From Cladopsammia gracilis (taxonomy: Eukaryota > Cnidaria > Anthozoa > Scleractinia > Dendrophylliidae): a stretch of DNA of 64,000 nucleotides. A program made the translations under genes and the position numbers. A model generated the notes under the pieces. The model did not search any database and was not told where the DNA came from. It saw only the letters and a program-made list of their open reading frames with translations. The stretch lies in assembly GCA_022457155.1 (NCBI GenBank), contig JAJGOT010001117.1, forward strand, positions 1 through 64,000, in the 5' to 3' direction. Shown here piece after piece: positions 49,707 to 60,741 of this stretch (position 1 is the stretch's first letter; each line of letters starts with the position of its first letter).

Positions 49707-51873
49707 GTGTCTAATCCTCATGGAGATGAAGTGTTCGTGTCAATTCATCTAAGCCTGCCACAGGACACCCACAAGAACACCCTCCTCAAAGCCAAACTTA
49801 ACACCGGTGCACAGGGCAACATACTCCCAATGAGGCTCTATCGTCAAATGTACCCGTATAACCTAGACGATCATGGAAAACTCAGACCTGGTGCCTTGTC
49901 ACCCTCGGATGTTACTCTCACTGCCTACGGCGGCTCACAAATCAAGCATCACGGTACTGTTACCATACCTTGTTCCCACAATGGGGAAAACACTCAAGCA
50001 TCCTTCTATGTCACAGACACCCCACGCCCAGCAATCATAGGCCTCCCGACTTCTACTGACTTGAAGTTGTTGTCATTTAACCTCTCTATTCAAGAAAACG
50101 CCCCCACACCCCGTAACAATACAGCTTCCAAGGAGCAACCCATAAAAGACAAACAGGACCTGATCAGTCAGTATCCCGAATGCTTCAATGGAGTGGGGAA
50201 ATTCCAAGGCGAATACCACATAGTACTCGACCCTAATGTCCCCCCTGTTGTCCATCCCCCACGGCGTGTGCCAATCAGTCTCAAGGACGACATCAAAAGG
50301 GAACTAGACGAGATGGTTAAAAACGACATCATTGCGAAGATCGAAGAAGGTGAACCTACACAATGGGTCAACAGCCTTGTCTACCGCCGCAAGCAGAATG
50401 GAAGGTTGCGGCTCTGCCTGGATCCCAAAGACCTCAATGCAGCTATTCAGAGAGAACATCATGTAACACCAACCCTAGAAGAAATATTACCAAAGCTGGC
50501 TGATGCTAAAACTATTTTCTATAGTGGACGCAAAATGCGGTTACTGGAACATTGTCCTGGATAAGGAATCTAGTTACCTCACCACGTTCAATTCCCCATT
50601 TGGTAGATACAGATTCAAGCGCATGCCCTTTGGGCTCAAAATGTCTCAAGACGTCTTCCAGACCAAAATAGACCAAACATTCGAAAGTTGTGAAGGCGTC
50701 GTAGGAATTGCAGATGACATTGCAATTTTCGGGAAGACCACTGAGGAGCACGACCGCAACATGCACGCGATGCTCAAACGGTGCATAGATACCGGGCTTA
50801 AGCTAAACCCTGACAAGTGCTTCGTGAAACAAGAGAAGATCAAATTTTATGGAATAGTTTGTGGCCAAGATGGTATCCAGCCAGACCCAGATAAAGTCTC
50901 AGTTTTGAAGCAGATGTCTCTCCCTACAAATCGCCAGGAATTGCAAACCTTCCTAGGGCTAGCAAACTACATGGGCCCATTTATCCCAAATCTAAGTACA
51001 CTGACGGCCCCGCTCCGTGAGCTCTTGAAAGAGAACAACCGCTTCAAATGGTACGCAGCGCACCAAGAGTCCTTCAATAAGATCAAAGAGTCTATCAGTA
51101 ACAAGGTCACTCTGACATACTTCGATCCTAAGAAAGAAACCATACTACAAGTTGACGCATCCATGAAAGGCTTAGGTGCCGCCCTCACACAAAACCGTAA
51201 ACCTGTCGCTTTCGCAAGCAAAGCCCTAACGGATGTCAAGGCAAGATACGCAAGCATTGAAAGGGAATTGCTCGCTGTTGTCTATGGCTGCAAGAAATTC
51301 CACACCTACCTATACGGCCGAACATTTACCGTCTACACTGACCACAAGCCACTCGAAAGCATTCACCTGAAACACCTGACAGCTGCTCCCCCGCGTCTTC
51401 AGCGGATGCTGCTGAGATTGCAACCATATGACCTCACCATTTGCTACTTACCAGGCAAAGACATGGAAGTTGCCGATGCCCTGTCAAGATTATCGCCAGA
51501 GAGTCAAGACCCCATCCCCGGAATGAACGTCCAAATACACGAAGTCTTCCCTCAGTTCAGCTACGACATGTTGCAGAAGATCAAAGAACAAAGCAGCTTG
51601 GACGCCGAGCTCAGTGCACTGAAAGAAATGATCCACACAGGTTGGCCTGCGCACATCCAGCAAGTCCCAACGCTCTTAAAGCCGTACTGGCCCTTCCGGG
51701 ACGAGCTAGTCACCGAAGACGGAATAGTCTTGAAAGCCCACTTGGTGTGGTGCGTGAAACTACACGCACCACACCAAGGAACCGAGAGAACCAAGCTAAG
51801 AGCCAGAACCTGTCTACTGGAGAGGCTTGTACAAGGACATACAAGAAACCACGAAAACATGCAGAACTTGTGA
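49707..51873 (+). pseudogene. pol: pol: protease, reverse transcriptase and RNase H of the Ty3/gypsy element
   Basis: The protease has NTGAQ where aspartic proteases have DTG, so the catalytic Asp is lost. RT follows with RLCLDPKDLN, RMPFGLK and an ADD catalytic box (GIADDI); a 1-base shift near 50515 separates frame 49707-50564 from 50503-51873. RNase H is marked by VDASMKGLGAAL, ERELLAVVYGCKKFHTYL and TDHKPL. The frame is lost again near 51740-51810, before the integrase. Confidence 0.9.
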
Positions 51874-52846
51874 GGAGCTCCAGTATAGCCAACAAAAAGA
51901 ACCCCTAATCCCCTCAGAGGTACTCCCAAGGGCATGGCATACCATTGGCGCTGACCTCTTCGCTCTTGATGGCTCCGAATATCTCGTTGTTGCTGATTAT
52001 TACTCAAAGTACCCTTTTGTCAGGTATATACCCAGCGGGCAAAGCAACAGCAGCACAGTAGTCAAAATAATGAAGCAACTTTTCAGTGAGCAAGGCATCC
52101 CCAAGATAGTAAGGTCTGACAACGGACCGCATTTCAACGGCCAAGCCTTCCGAGAGTTCGCTCGAGAGCTAAGCTTTGAACACATTACAAGTTCCCCTCA
52201 CTATCCCTGTAGCAATGGGTTTATCGAAAGCCAAGTTAAGTCAGTCAAGTCAGCCCTCTTGAAGTCAAAGATGACCAAGTCAGACCCTGACATGTCGCTT
52301 CTTTGTCTGCGAGCTACCCCTGTTGACCATAAACTTCCCTCGCCTGCCGAGTTACTATTGGGGCGCCCAATCCAAGACAACCTCCCAAGGAAGATTCCAA
52401 GGGACCCATCAAATGAAGAAGTTACCTCCAGGCTGACCGAAAGACAGAAACTCCAGAAATACTACTATGATAGATCTGCAAAGCCACTCCGAGAACTTAC
52501 TCCCGGGCAAAGGATAACCATTCAAGACCCAGCATCACTGAAATGGAAACCGGCTGAGGTAAAGGAAAGACTGGATGGAACTCCCCGCTCATATGCTGTA
52601 ACGACCACAGCTGGTAGAGAGCTGAGACGCAACAGAGCCCACATACGGGAGGCGCATCAGGACAACAGAGCAGTGGAACCCGACCGGAATGAACAGTCAT
52701 TGTCCCAAAGCTCCCCTAGTCTGCATCCATCACCCAGTTCAAACACACCTCCACACATTCCCACACAGTTCTCAACCGCATCGCCAGACACCTACACGAC
52801 CCGCAGTGGCAGACTGATTAATCCCCCGGAGAGGCTGGATTTATAA
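51827..52846 (+). pseudogene. Integrase of the Ty3/gypsy element (frame-separated from pol)
   Basis: Zinc-binding region end (TCRTCEELQ), then core catalytic residues in GADLFAL, RSDNGPHF and GFIESQVK. The C-terminal tail is Pro/Ser-rich and ends NPPERLDL. Open for 339 codons but without its own start; it was part of the pol polyprotein. Confidence 0.9.
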
Positions 52847-53028
52847 AAGCTGAGTTAAACCAAGCTGTGATCCGAAGGATCACTTTGGAACGGTCGTAAT
52901 AGTTTTGTTGTGTTATGAAACAAAAAAAAAATCATTGACTAAGAACATGTGATCTTGAAGACAATGAATTAGGTTAATACATGTCTAGATTATTGTCACA
53001 GTTTGTCAAACTTCTAGGAAAGGAGGGA

Positions 53029-53200
53029 TGTAATGATTCTAGCTATGCGGTAGTCACTTCCGGTGTTTCTGTTTCCGGTGTTTTGTTACCGTGATGCTTT
53101 GGCGCACGGGTCACTTGTTTTTCAGCCATATTGTCACTCAGAATAAAGAAGTGTTAAACTCAAGTCTACAGCTTGTCTCGTATGACTCAGAAGTATTACA
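53029..53200 (+). repeat. 3' LTR
   Basis: 172 bases, identical to the 5' LTR except for C to T at about 53183. GGAGG follows. Confidence 0.95.
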
Positions 53201-53205
53201 GGAGG

Positions 53206-54840
53206 GTTCTATTCTCGGTAAAGATGAACAAATAAATTTTAACAGCGCGAATTATATACAAGCAAAGCTACTTACAGAAAACATGTCACAGACTAATTTG
53301 CTTAGTTTGCAGCTTTTAAAATCTGTAAACAAGTATAAAGTATATAGTGTGCCAAATCAATATTATCGATTTTGTATGATTTTATTGATTTCTAACGGAA
53401 AACGTTCTTTGTTTGTGTTTTGGTATAAAAATAGCGATATACAATGAACAAAGTGTACTTCTTCAATTAAACAAATTTACTTCACCATTTGTAACATAAT
53501 GGAGTTAATTTTCACATTCACGAGAAAAACAAAACGATATGCAAAACAAAGCAAATGATAAAGGCAGAAAAATTGCAACACTCTATTCACAGCTGATTTC
53601 TTCTTTACAATGTGTAAAAAGAACAAAACAGCAACATTACTACTATTATTCATGGTAAATATGATGGAAAATATTTATCTATACGTTTACTGAAACTAAT
53701 AAAAGGTATATATGAACATGAAAATACTTGTACTTAGTGAAATTGTGGTACGATTCGCTCAGCTCCTTTTATTTTCCTTGGCCTTGCCAACATAGATGTA
53801 CATGTACCACCATGATGGCTACAGTTTGGCACCGAATAGAATAACAAGAACAATACTGTAACGATAATATAACAACAATAATAAAACTAACAACTGACAC
53901 TGTTTAGATTAGCTTTAGATGGATACGTACTCAGCTTCAGGGTCAGCTGAAGTGAATTGCATTGTATCTTCGAGACGAATGCACAGGCAAGTAAATGGAA
54001 ACAAAAACAGTTTTAGAAGAGCTCAGTATCAACAGAAAAGCAACAATGAGTTCAGAAAGTCTACAGTACATTCCAAGTACAGAACTATTGTATTAATGAA
54101 AAATATTAGTTCAACTGGTAAGGAAAACACAGCTGTCAAATAATATAGATAAGCCCAAAATAACCACACTTTCTTCCTTTTTCCAGTCTCCAAATCAATA
54201 ACATAAATACATATAGGCTTGTCCTATCAAAACCTGTATTACACGTACTTGAGCTGAAGAATAATTAGTACATGTTAATATGTGCTCGGTTACATTCTGA
54301 TCTGTTCTTAATCTTCTGTCGGGCTTCCTCATTCTTCTTAGAATAAGTTATTTTTTTGTTGTTGGAACTGGCCTTCAATGTAACGTTTAACTTGAGCAAG
54401 ACTTCCTTCAGTAAGACTACAGTTATGCTTTCTGGAGGACCATCTTTTCTTGCATGTTTTTTTTCCTTCAGCTTGTCTTTCCTTTCTCCACCTCTTCAAG
54501 TCTTGGTAACATATCCTTTATCTTTCTTATATCTTCTGCATTGACACTACCCATTCTATTTCACCTGCAGTTGTATCTTGATTTTAATAAATAAGGGGAT
54601 TATAATCGATTTTAAAGGCAAAAAATTCTCCCATTAAAAATCAATAATACATGTAATCGGTAAAAGTCAAGAAAAATCAATAATAAAAACAAATTAGTTT
54701 GTTATTGATTTCTACCGATTGATGTCGGTTTCAGAATTTCCAAGCAGTGGAGGGACTTAAAGGTAAAACAAAATTCCTTTTTTCGATGGGAATTTATGTT
54801 GATATCAATCTGTGATTGAAGTAGGGGATATTTGCCGGTT
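53206..54840. other. Host DNA between retrotransposon and element C, no gene recognised
   Basis: AT-rich. A short foldback lies at about 54655-54720 (AATCGGTA...CAATAATA / TTATTGATTTCTACCGATT). I looked for a first exon of DALRD3 on the minus strand and did not find one. Confidence 0.4.
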
Positions 54841-54844
54841 CTGG

Positions 54845-55140
54845 CGCATTTCATTCAATTACCGTTAAATTATCGACCATTCACGTTAATTTAACGAGAA
54901 AATGACTTGTGCACGTGTGCACAAGTCTAGCGCATTTTCGTTAAATTATCGATCATCCACATTAATTTAATGATAAAAGATAATTCGCAACTCGCGAGTC
55001 ACGAGTCACGAAGACTATCCTGAAGAGATACCACTCAAGCAACGCTGACGAGTTTCATGGAAGAAAAAAATCACCACTACCTAAAGAGACTACCTCAAAG
55101 AGATACCACTCAAGCAATGTTAGTGAGTCAAGTGAGGAAT
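54845..55140. repeat. Palindromic and direct repeats at left end of element C
   Basis: GACTTGTGCAC and its complement meet around a 2-base centre at 54904-54927. Outside them CGTTAAATTATCGA..CATTCACGTTAATTTAACGA and a diverged partner extend the symmetry to about 54860-54980. Further in, AGAGATACCACTCAAGCAA occurs at 55025 and 55100 as direct repeats. It lies just before PolB, in the same relative place as the palindromes of A and B. Confidence 0.6.
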
Positions 55141-55195
55141 TTTTATATGTAAAAATGGAATTAAAGAAATCTTGTATGCATACAAATACTTACGT

Positions 55196-58100
55196 ATGGA
55201 TTTAAAAACTGTTGAACAGCTTAAGGCATTTGCGCGTGAAAACGGTTTGAAAGGTTATTCACGTTATAGGAGGAAAGCGGACCTAATCAAATTCATTGAA
55301 AGTAGTATAAATACTCCACCACCTCCCCCACCACGCGGTATCGTTAATTTTATAGATGAAGAAGAACCGCCACCTCAACCCCCACCTAGGGAAAGAGAAC
55401 AAACACCACCTCCACCACCACGAAAAGCAGAACCAAAACCTTATCAGATGAAAACTAAACAAACCCGCAGACAGAAAAGAGAAGAAAAGAACTTTGAAAT
55501 GCCTTCACCTGTTGAAGTGGTGAATGATAAAGCAAAAGTCAAACAGATCAAAAGAATCAAGAAAAAACTCCAAAAGGTGAAAAAAAAGGTAAAAAATAAC
55601 AAACAGAAAAAACAGTGGATCTCAAAGAGAGAATCACTCCAAGTGGCTTTAGAAAATTTAAAGCCTAAACAAACAAGCTTATTCAAGCTTGAAGAGAGGA
55701 AGTCAGCTTTGAAAAAGTTTGCCGTGCAATATACTATTGATGGAGTTAAGGGGTATGGTCCAAAAACATTCTTGTTAGCTGTAAAACCAACTATACTTCA
55801 GTTCCTAAACGAACATCACAACATAAAGTTGAAATTAATCCTAAAGTGTTCCATGTCGAAAACAAATATAGTAACTGGTGAAGTAGAGTATGTAACCGGT
55901 CATTTTGTTTCAAATGTTGAAATAAACCTTCAAGGTACAAACCTTGACGATCTCTACCAAAAAATGACGGGTAAAGTGTTGGAGAGTTTAGCAGCATATC
56001 AAAAACGAGGAAGTAATTGGATATTTGATTCAATTGTTGCTTTGGAGCTACATACAGTAAAGTATGAACCGCTCAGCGGTTCCTCCTACATAGTGCTCCC
56101 AAAGAAACTCTCAGATAAAAAGGCAATAATAAACATGAAAAACAAAGACGATGAATGCTTCAAATGGTGTGTTACAAGAGCGTTAAATCCGGTAACTAGA
56201 GATCGTCAACGTATAACGAAAATATTAAGGAAACAGTCTGAAAAATTAAACTGGGATGGAATTGAGTTTCCATTTGAATTGAAGGATCTTAAACGTTTTG
56301 AAAAACAAAACCCAACAGTAGGTGTTAACGTTTTTGGTTATGGAGGTGAAGTTTACCCTCTGAAAATAAGTGAGTCACACACATGTAAAGATAAAATAAA
56401 CCTCTTACTCATTTCTGAAGATGAAAATAAACACTATTGCCTCATTAAGAGTATGAGTAGACTGTTATCAGGTCAAACATCAAAGAATGAACATAAAAAG
56501 TATTTTTGTTTAAGATGTCTCAACTATAGCAGTACAAAAGAATTGTTAAAAAAACATGAAGAATACTGTAAAGATAATGAGGCTGTTAAAATTGTAATGC
56601 CAGGTGAAGGAACGATTCTTTCATTTAAAAACCATCAACGAAAAATACCTTTAGAATTCACTATCATAGCAGATTTTGAGTCAACCATTAAACCGATTCC
56701 TAAAGAAGAAAAAGAAGAAGAAGAAAAGAGTTACACAAAGAAGTTACAAAAGCATAAACCGTCAAGTTTTTGTTTTTACATAAAGTGTAATTTTGATGAC
56801 AAGTATTCAAAACTTGTTGAATATACAGCAACCTCTGAAGATGAAGATGTAAGTCAAAAATTTATGGATATGTTAGAATGTGAAACTAAGAGAATATATA
56901 ATGAGTTTAAATCCCCAAAGAAGATGATTTATAAGGAAAAAGAGAGACGTAAATTTGAAAGGGCAACAAGGTGTTGGATCTGTAAAGGTGAATTTGATGA
57001 AAAGATGGATGACAAAGTACGTGATCATTGTCATTATACTGGAAGATTTCGAGGTGCAGCACATGATGGATGTAATCTAAAATGTAAGAAAGCGACATTT
57101 ATTCCTGTCTTTTTACACAACTTGTGTGGGTATGATTCTCATCTATTTATCAAAAATCTAGGTGTAAGTGAAGGTGAAATAAAATGTATTCCACAAAATG
57201 AAGAAAAATATCTTAGTTTCACGAAAGAAATAACGGTTGACACGTATAAGGATAAGGAAGGTAAGGAAAAGGATGTAAAACGACAAATACGATTTGTCGA
57301 CAGTTTCAACTTTATGGCTTCAAGTTTGGACAAATTGGTTACAAATCTCAAGAGCGCATCAAAGGATAAGTTCAAAAACACAGGCAAGTTTTTTAGCGGT
57401 GAACAGTTTGAGTTGATGTTGAGAAAAGGTGTGTATCCTTATGAATACATGGACTCCCTCGATAGATTAAACGAAACACAATTACCACCGAAAGATAAAT
57501 TCTTTTCCAAACTAAGTGGGGAAGGTATTTCTGACGAAGATTATGAACATGCGCAAAAGGTGTGGAGTACGTTTGAAATGAAGACGTTAAGAGACTATCA
57601 CAATCTCTACAACAAGTCGGATGTTTTACTTTTATGCGATGTGTTTGAAAACTTTCGTGAACTTTGCATTAAAAATTACGACCTTGATCCAGCTTGGTAT
57701 TATACTGCACCGGGATTGTCTTGGGATGCGTTATTAAAATACACAGGTGTCGAACTTGAACTTTTGACTGATCCAGATATGTTACTAGTGTTTGAAAAAG
57801 GGATAAGAGGGGGTATTTCAATGATATCAAACAGGTATGGTAAAGCTAACAACATCTACATGGAAGAAAAGTATGATGAGAGTAAGTCTGACACATTTGA
57901 TGTTTATGTCGATGCGAATAACCTTTACGGTTGGGCTATGTGTAAGAAATTACCTACAGGTGGTTTCGAATGGATGAATGAAGATGAATTGGTTAATTGG
58001 AGAAATGAGAGCTGCATACTTGAGGTCGACCTTGAGTATCCATATGAAATACACGACCTTCATAATGACTACCCTCTCGCTCCAGAGAGGGTGAAGGTAA

Positions 58101-59095
58101 ACAAAGTGGAGAAACTAATACCTAACTTGAATGATAAAAAGAAATACATTCTTCACTATGAAAATCTCAAACTATATGAGAGTTTGGGGATGAAAATCAC
58201 AAAGATTCATCGAGGTATTAAATTTGAAGAGAGTGATTGGATGAAAAAGTACATTGATTTAAACACACGCTTGAGAGCAAAAGCACAAAATGAGTTTGAA
58301 AAGGAGTTTTTCAAACTTATGAATAATTCCGTCTTTGGAAAAACGATGGAAAACATCCGTAACAGAGTGGATGTACGTCTACTCAACTCGGAAAAGAAAG
58401 CAAAGAAACTAGCAGCAAAACCCAACTTCAAACACTGCACCATCTTCTCAGAAAATTTATGTGCTGTTGATATGAAAAAGAAAAAAATTGTATTTGATAA
58501 ACCGGTATATATCGGTATGTGTATCCTCGATCTGAGTAAAACCCTAATGTATGATTTTCATTATAATTACATCAAACCAAAGTACGGTGAAAAAGCAAAG
58601 CTACTATTTACCGATACGGATAGCTTAGCATATGAGATTGAAACAAAAGACTTTTACAAAGATATAAGTGATGATGTAGTTGCCAAGTTTGATACGAGTA
58701 ATTTTCCAAAAGATCATCCGTCAGGTATACAACAAGGAGTAAATAAGAAAGTGGTGGGAATGTTCAAGGATGAAGCTGGTGGTAAAATAATAGAAGAATT
58801 TGTAGGGTTGAGGTCGAAACTTTACAGTTATAAGATGTACGAGGGAAAGGAGGAGAAGAAGTGTAAAGGAGTAAAGAAACCGGTAGTAAAGAAAAGCATT
58901 AAATTCGATGATTATAAGAAATGTTTATTTAGTGGTGGAAAACAGTATCGAAAGATGTATACCATAAGGAGTCGTAAACATGAAGTATTTACGGAAGAGG
59001 TGAATAAGATCGCTCTTTCAGCAGATGATGACAAGAGAATAATACAACCTGATAGAATTCACACACTTGCGTACGGACATTATAAAACAAAATAG
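55196..59095 (+). CDS. Protein-primed type DNA polymerase B with N-terminal SAP-like domain, element C, 1299 aa
   Basis: The start is at ATG 55196; the open frame begins slightly earlier without an ATG. Residues 1-36 (MDLKTVEQLKAFARENGLKG) look like a SAP DNA-binding motif, then a Pro-rich acidic linker to ~85 and a Lys-rich helix. A C2H2 finger is near 437, exonuclease motif IADFES near 491, HNH/endonuclease VII-like DHCHYTGRFRGAAH near 609, and polymerase motifs DANNLYGW near 905, NNSVFGK near 1042 and FTDTDS near 1138. Clearly the same polymerase subtype as element A. It ends 58 bases before the convergent integrase. Confidence 0.94.
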   Translation: MDLKTVEQLKAFARENGLKGYSRYRRKADLIKFIESSINTPPPPPPRGIVNFIDEEEPPPQPPPREREQTPPPPPRKAEPKPYQMKTKQTRRQKREEKNFEMPSPVEVVNDKAKVKQIKRIKKKLQKVKKKVKNNKQKKQWISKRESLQVALENLKPKQTSLFKLEERKSALKKFAVQYTIDGVKGYGPKTFLLAVKPTILQFLNEHHNIKLKLILKCSMSKTNIVTGEVEYVTGHFVSNVEINLQGTNLDDLYQKMTGKVLESLAAYQKRGSNWIFDSIVALELHTVKYEPLSGSSYIVLPKKLSDKKAIINMKNKDDECFKWCVTRALNPVTRDRQRITKILRKQSEKLNWDGIEFPFELKDLKRFEKQNPTVGVNVFGYGGEVYPLKISESHTCKDKINLLLISEDENKHYCLIKSMSRLLSGQTSKNEHKKYFCLRCLNYSSTKELLKKHEEYCKDNEAVKIVMPGEGTILSFKNHQRKIPLEFTIIADFESTIKPIPKEEKEEEEKSYTKKLQKHKPSSFCFYIKCNFDDKYSKLVEYTATSEDEDVSQKFMDMLECETKRIYNEFKSPKKMIYKEKERRKFERATRCWICKGEFDEKMDDKVRDHCHYTGRFRGAAHDGCNLKCKKATFIPVFLHNLCGYDSHLFIKNLGVSEGEIKCIPQNEEKYLSFTKEITVDTYKDKEGKEKDVKRQIRFVDSFNFMASSLDKLVTNLKSASKDKFKNTGKFFSGEQFELMLRKGVYPYEYMDSLDRLNETQLPPKDKFFSKLSGEGISDEDYEHAQKVWSTFEMKTLRDYHNLYNKSDVLLLCDVFENFRELCIKNYDLDPAWYYTAPGLSWDALLKYTGVELELLTDPDMLLVFEKGIRGGISMISNRYGKANNIYMEEKYDESKSDTFDVYVDANNLYGWAMCKKLPTGGFEWMNEDELVNWRNESCILEVDLEYPYEIHDLHNDYPLAPERVKVNKVEKLIPNLNDKKKYILHYENLKLYESLGMKITKIHRGIKFEESDWMKKYIDLNTRLRAKAQNEFEKEFFKLMNNSVFGKTMENIRNRVDVRLLNSEKKAKKLAAKPNFKHCTIFSENLCAVDMKKKKIVFDKPVYIGMCILDLSKTLMYDFHYNYIKPKYGEKAKLLFTDTDSLAYEIETKDFYKDISDDVVAKFDTSNFPKDHPSGIQQGVNKKVVGMFKDEAGGKIIEEFVGLRSKLYSYKMYEGKEEKKCKGVKKPVVKKSIKFDDYKKCLFSGGKQYRKMYTIRSRKHEVFTEEVNKIALSADDDKRIIQPDRIHTLAYGHYKTK

Positions 59096-59153
59096 CTTCG
59101 CATGATTTTTCATTTCATATGAAATACATGAAATGAAAAAAAAGCTTACATCA
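59096..59153. terminator. Short hairpin between convergent genes, element C
   Basis: TTTCATTTCATATGAAATACATGAAATGAAA forms an AT-rich hairpin between the PolB stop and the integrase stop, possibly a bidirectional 3'-end signal. Confidence 0.35.
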
Positions 59154-60098
59154 TTACAGGTCTTTCAGTTCTTTCAGATCTATCCAAGAGTTGAATTTTT
59201 CAGGGTAACCACTCCACTTTACTAACGCTTTACCTTTTCGAGCATCTCGTCGAATCACCTTCTCAATACGGTAAACGTCTTGAACAGCCTTCTGTAACTC
59301 TTGCTCATAAAAAGTACCCGTTATCTCCTCATCCATCTCATCCTTTATTTTATAAGTTATCGGATTCGTGTATTGAATCTTATTGATAATAAAAATCTCT
59401 TCAGTCCAATTCGGTGTGTAACCTTTATCGAAAACAGGACGTTTATATTTTGATATTCGAACTTTATCACCAACTTTAAATTTCGGTTTATGCGTAGCTG
59501 TTCGTTTCATCTTACCATACAGATTTAAGTAAACAGCACTTTCGTTCTTTTTCTTCGACGCTTCCACAGGCGTCATCCCAATACTTCGGTGTTTTGTATT
59601 ATTGTATTTTTTCAATATCTTCGGTAACACATCATAATACACGGTATTGTTTTGGATGGTTTTTTGCTTAGAAATTTTTTCTAATATCGTACGGTTCCAT
59701 CTTTCACAAACAGTAGATTTTTCTTCATTCTCTGTCGAATATATTGTTATCTTATTCTTGTCTAACAGTTCTTTCATATTCTTATTATAATACTCTTTAC
59801 CCTTATCAGTCCACAACATTCTTGGTTTTCTTCCTTTCTTGAGTATTGTTTTGAACGCTTCTGCAACGGTCTCTCCCTTTTTATTCTTCAACGGTACAAT
59901 CCAACCGTATTTACTGAAAATATCTAACACCATAAGAAGATACCGATAACCCTTATTCCACTTACTATATTGCTGCATCTCAACAAGGTCAGAACACCAT
60001 ATCTCATCGATACCATTAACAATAACACGCCGCCGAGTAAACTTTCGTCTTATAGGTTTATGCAACTCATCAGCTAACTGTTCTTGCCACGTCAACAT
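59154..60098 (-). CDS. rve integrase with C-terminal chromodomain, element C, 314 aa
   Basis: Catalytic residues D37 (WCSDLVEM), D98 (WTDKGKEY) and E132 (CERWNRT). An SH3-like segment (KFKVGDKVRISKYK) follows at about 210. The last ~40 residues (YRIEKVIRRDARKGKALVKWSGY...NSWIDLKEL) are a chromodomain with the aromatic Tyr/Trp positions. Chromodomains on integrases can target methylated histone H3 and bias insertion. Its ATG overlaps the end of the PLA2 gene (ATGTTGA), suggesting coupled translation. Confidence 0.93.
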   Translation of the reverse strand: MLTWQEQLADELHKPIRRKFTRRRVIVNGIDEIWCSDLVEMQQYSKWNKGYRYLLMVLDIFSKYGWIVPLKNKKGETVAEAFKTILKKGRKPRMLWTDKGKEYYNKNMKELLDKNKITIYSTENEEKSTVCERWNRTILEKISKQKTIQNNTVYYDVLPKILKKYNNTKHRSIGMTPVEASKKKNESAVYLNLYGKMKRTATHKPKFKVGDKVRISKYKRPVFDKGYTPNWTEEIFIINKIQYTNPITYKIKDEMDEEITGTFYEQELQKAVQDVYRIEKVIRRDARKGKALVKWSGYPEKFNSWIDLKELKDL

Positions 60099-60697
60099 GT
60101 TTTTACTCGGCGGCTTTTTCCGTTTTTTGAAGCACCCATTCCAAGTTTTTGTTTTGTATCTATTACATTTCTAGCTAGTGCATGACCATATTGTCGCTCG
60201 TTATATGGTATACTATCCAAGGCTTTCACCATTTTCCTATCAGCTTCATTTTTACATTTACGTGGATCTGACTTCGATGCACAGACGGTATAATCAACAT
60301 CATGTTGCATCGATACAGCATCCGTTCTTCCGGTAGGTTTATCATAAACTTCAAGAATATTACCTTCATCATCCCAATCTACCTGTTCATGTATCGGATT
60401 TCCTGGACCTGTATATTTATGTCCTGGTAAGGTCCATCCTCCTTTTGGTTTCGGAAGTTTTAAAATCGCTTTATGAATGTCGAAACCGTTACCTCGGTGA
60501 AGCGGATCGAGTCTTTTCGATAAGTCTCCCGTGAAACTGTCCAAAGCTTGATCTATATACTTATTAGCGGTTGATTTAATCTTTTTCTTTACAAAGTCTG
60601 ATTTGATGGCTTTTGACGCTCCTATTTTTCCTAAATTGTAAAGACCTTTCATACCAGCTTTCATAGCTATCTCTCCAAGACTATGGCTACCTTCCAC
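60092..60697 (-). CDS. Parvovirus-like phospholipase A2 virion protein, element C
   Basis: The central segment has the parvoviral VP1 phospholipase signature: a GHKYTGPGNPI calcium-loop-like stretch, then SMQHDVDY (catalytic His-Asp) and a later DRKMVKAL helix. Such PLA2 domains help particles leave endosomes and are known in adintoviruses. No ATG opens the frame: it begins with GTG at 60697 or an internal ATG at 60664, and it stays open back into the zinc-ribbon gene in the -1 frame, directly behind GGGAAAC at 60745-60751. Production as a frameshift extension of the zinc-ribbon protein is likely (see findings). Confidence 0.85.
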   Translation of the reverse strand: MEGSHSLGEIAMKAGMKGLYNLGKIGASKAIKSDFVKKKIKSTANKYIDQALDSFTGDLSKRLDPLHRGNGFDIHKAILKLPKPKGGWTLPGHKYTGPGNPIHEQVDWDDEGNILEVYDKPTGRTDAVSMQHDVDYTVCASKSDPRKCKNEADRKMVKALDSIPYNERQYGHALARNVIDTKQKLGMGASKNGKSRRVKTC

Positions 60698-60717
60698 ATC
60701 AAAAAAGCCCCCACCAA

Positions 60718-60738
60718 AGCCCGCCTCAGGGGCGGGCT
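60718..60738 (-). promoter_or_regulatory. Stem-loop downstream of slippery site, element C
   Basis: AGCCCGCC and GGCGGGCT (8 bp, mostly GC) around a 5-base loop, in an otherwise AT-rich element. It starts 6 bases after GGGAAAC (60745-60751) on the minus strand, the usual spacing for a -1 frameshift stimulator. Confidence 0.7.
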
Positions 60739-60741
60739 GAA

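Larger units (their letters stand above)
48599..53200 (+). mobile_element. Ty3/gypsy LTR retrotransposon, 4.6 kb, young but inactive
   Basis: Identical-length LTRs (48599-48770 and 53029-53200, 172 bases, starting TG and ending CA), one difference between them, and a GGAGG 5-bp target duplication on both sides (48594-48598, 53201-53205). The interior encodes Gag, protease, RT, RNase H and integrase in the Ty3/gypsy order, with several stops and frameshifts. TGGTGTCAGAAGT directly after the left LTR is the likely primer-binding site and AAAGGAGGGA before the right LTR the polypurine tract. Confidence 0.95.
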
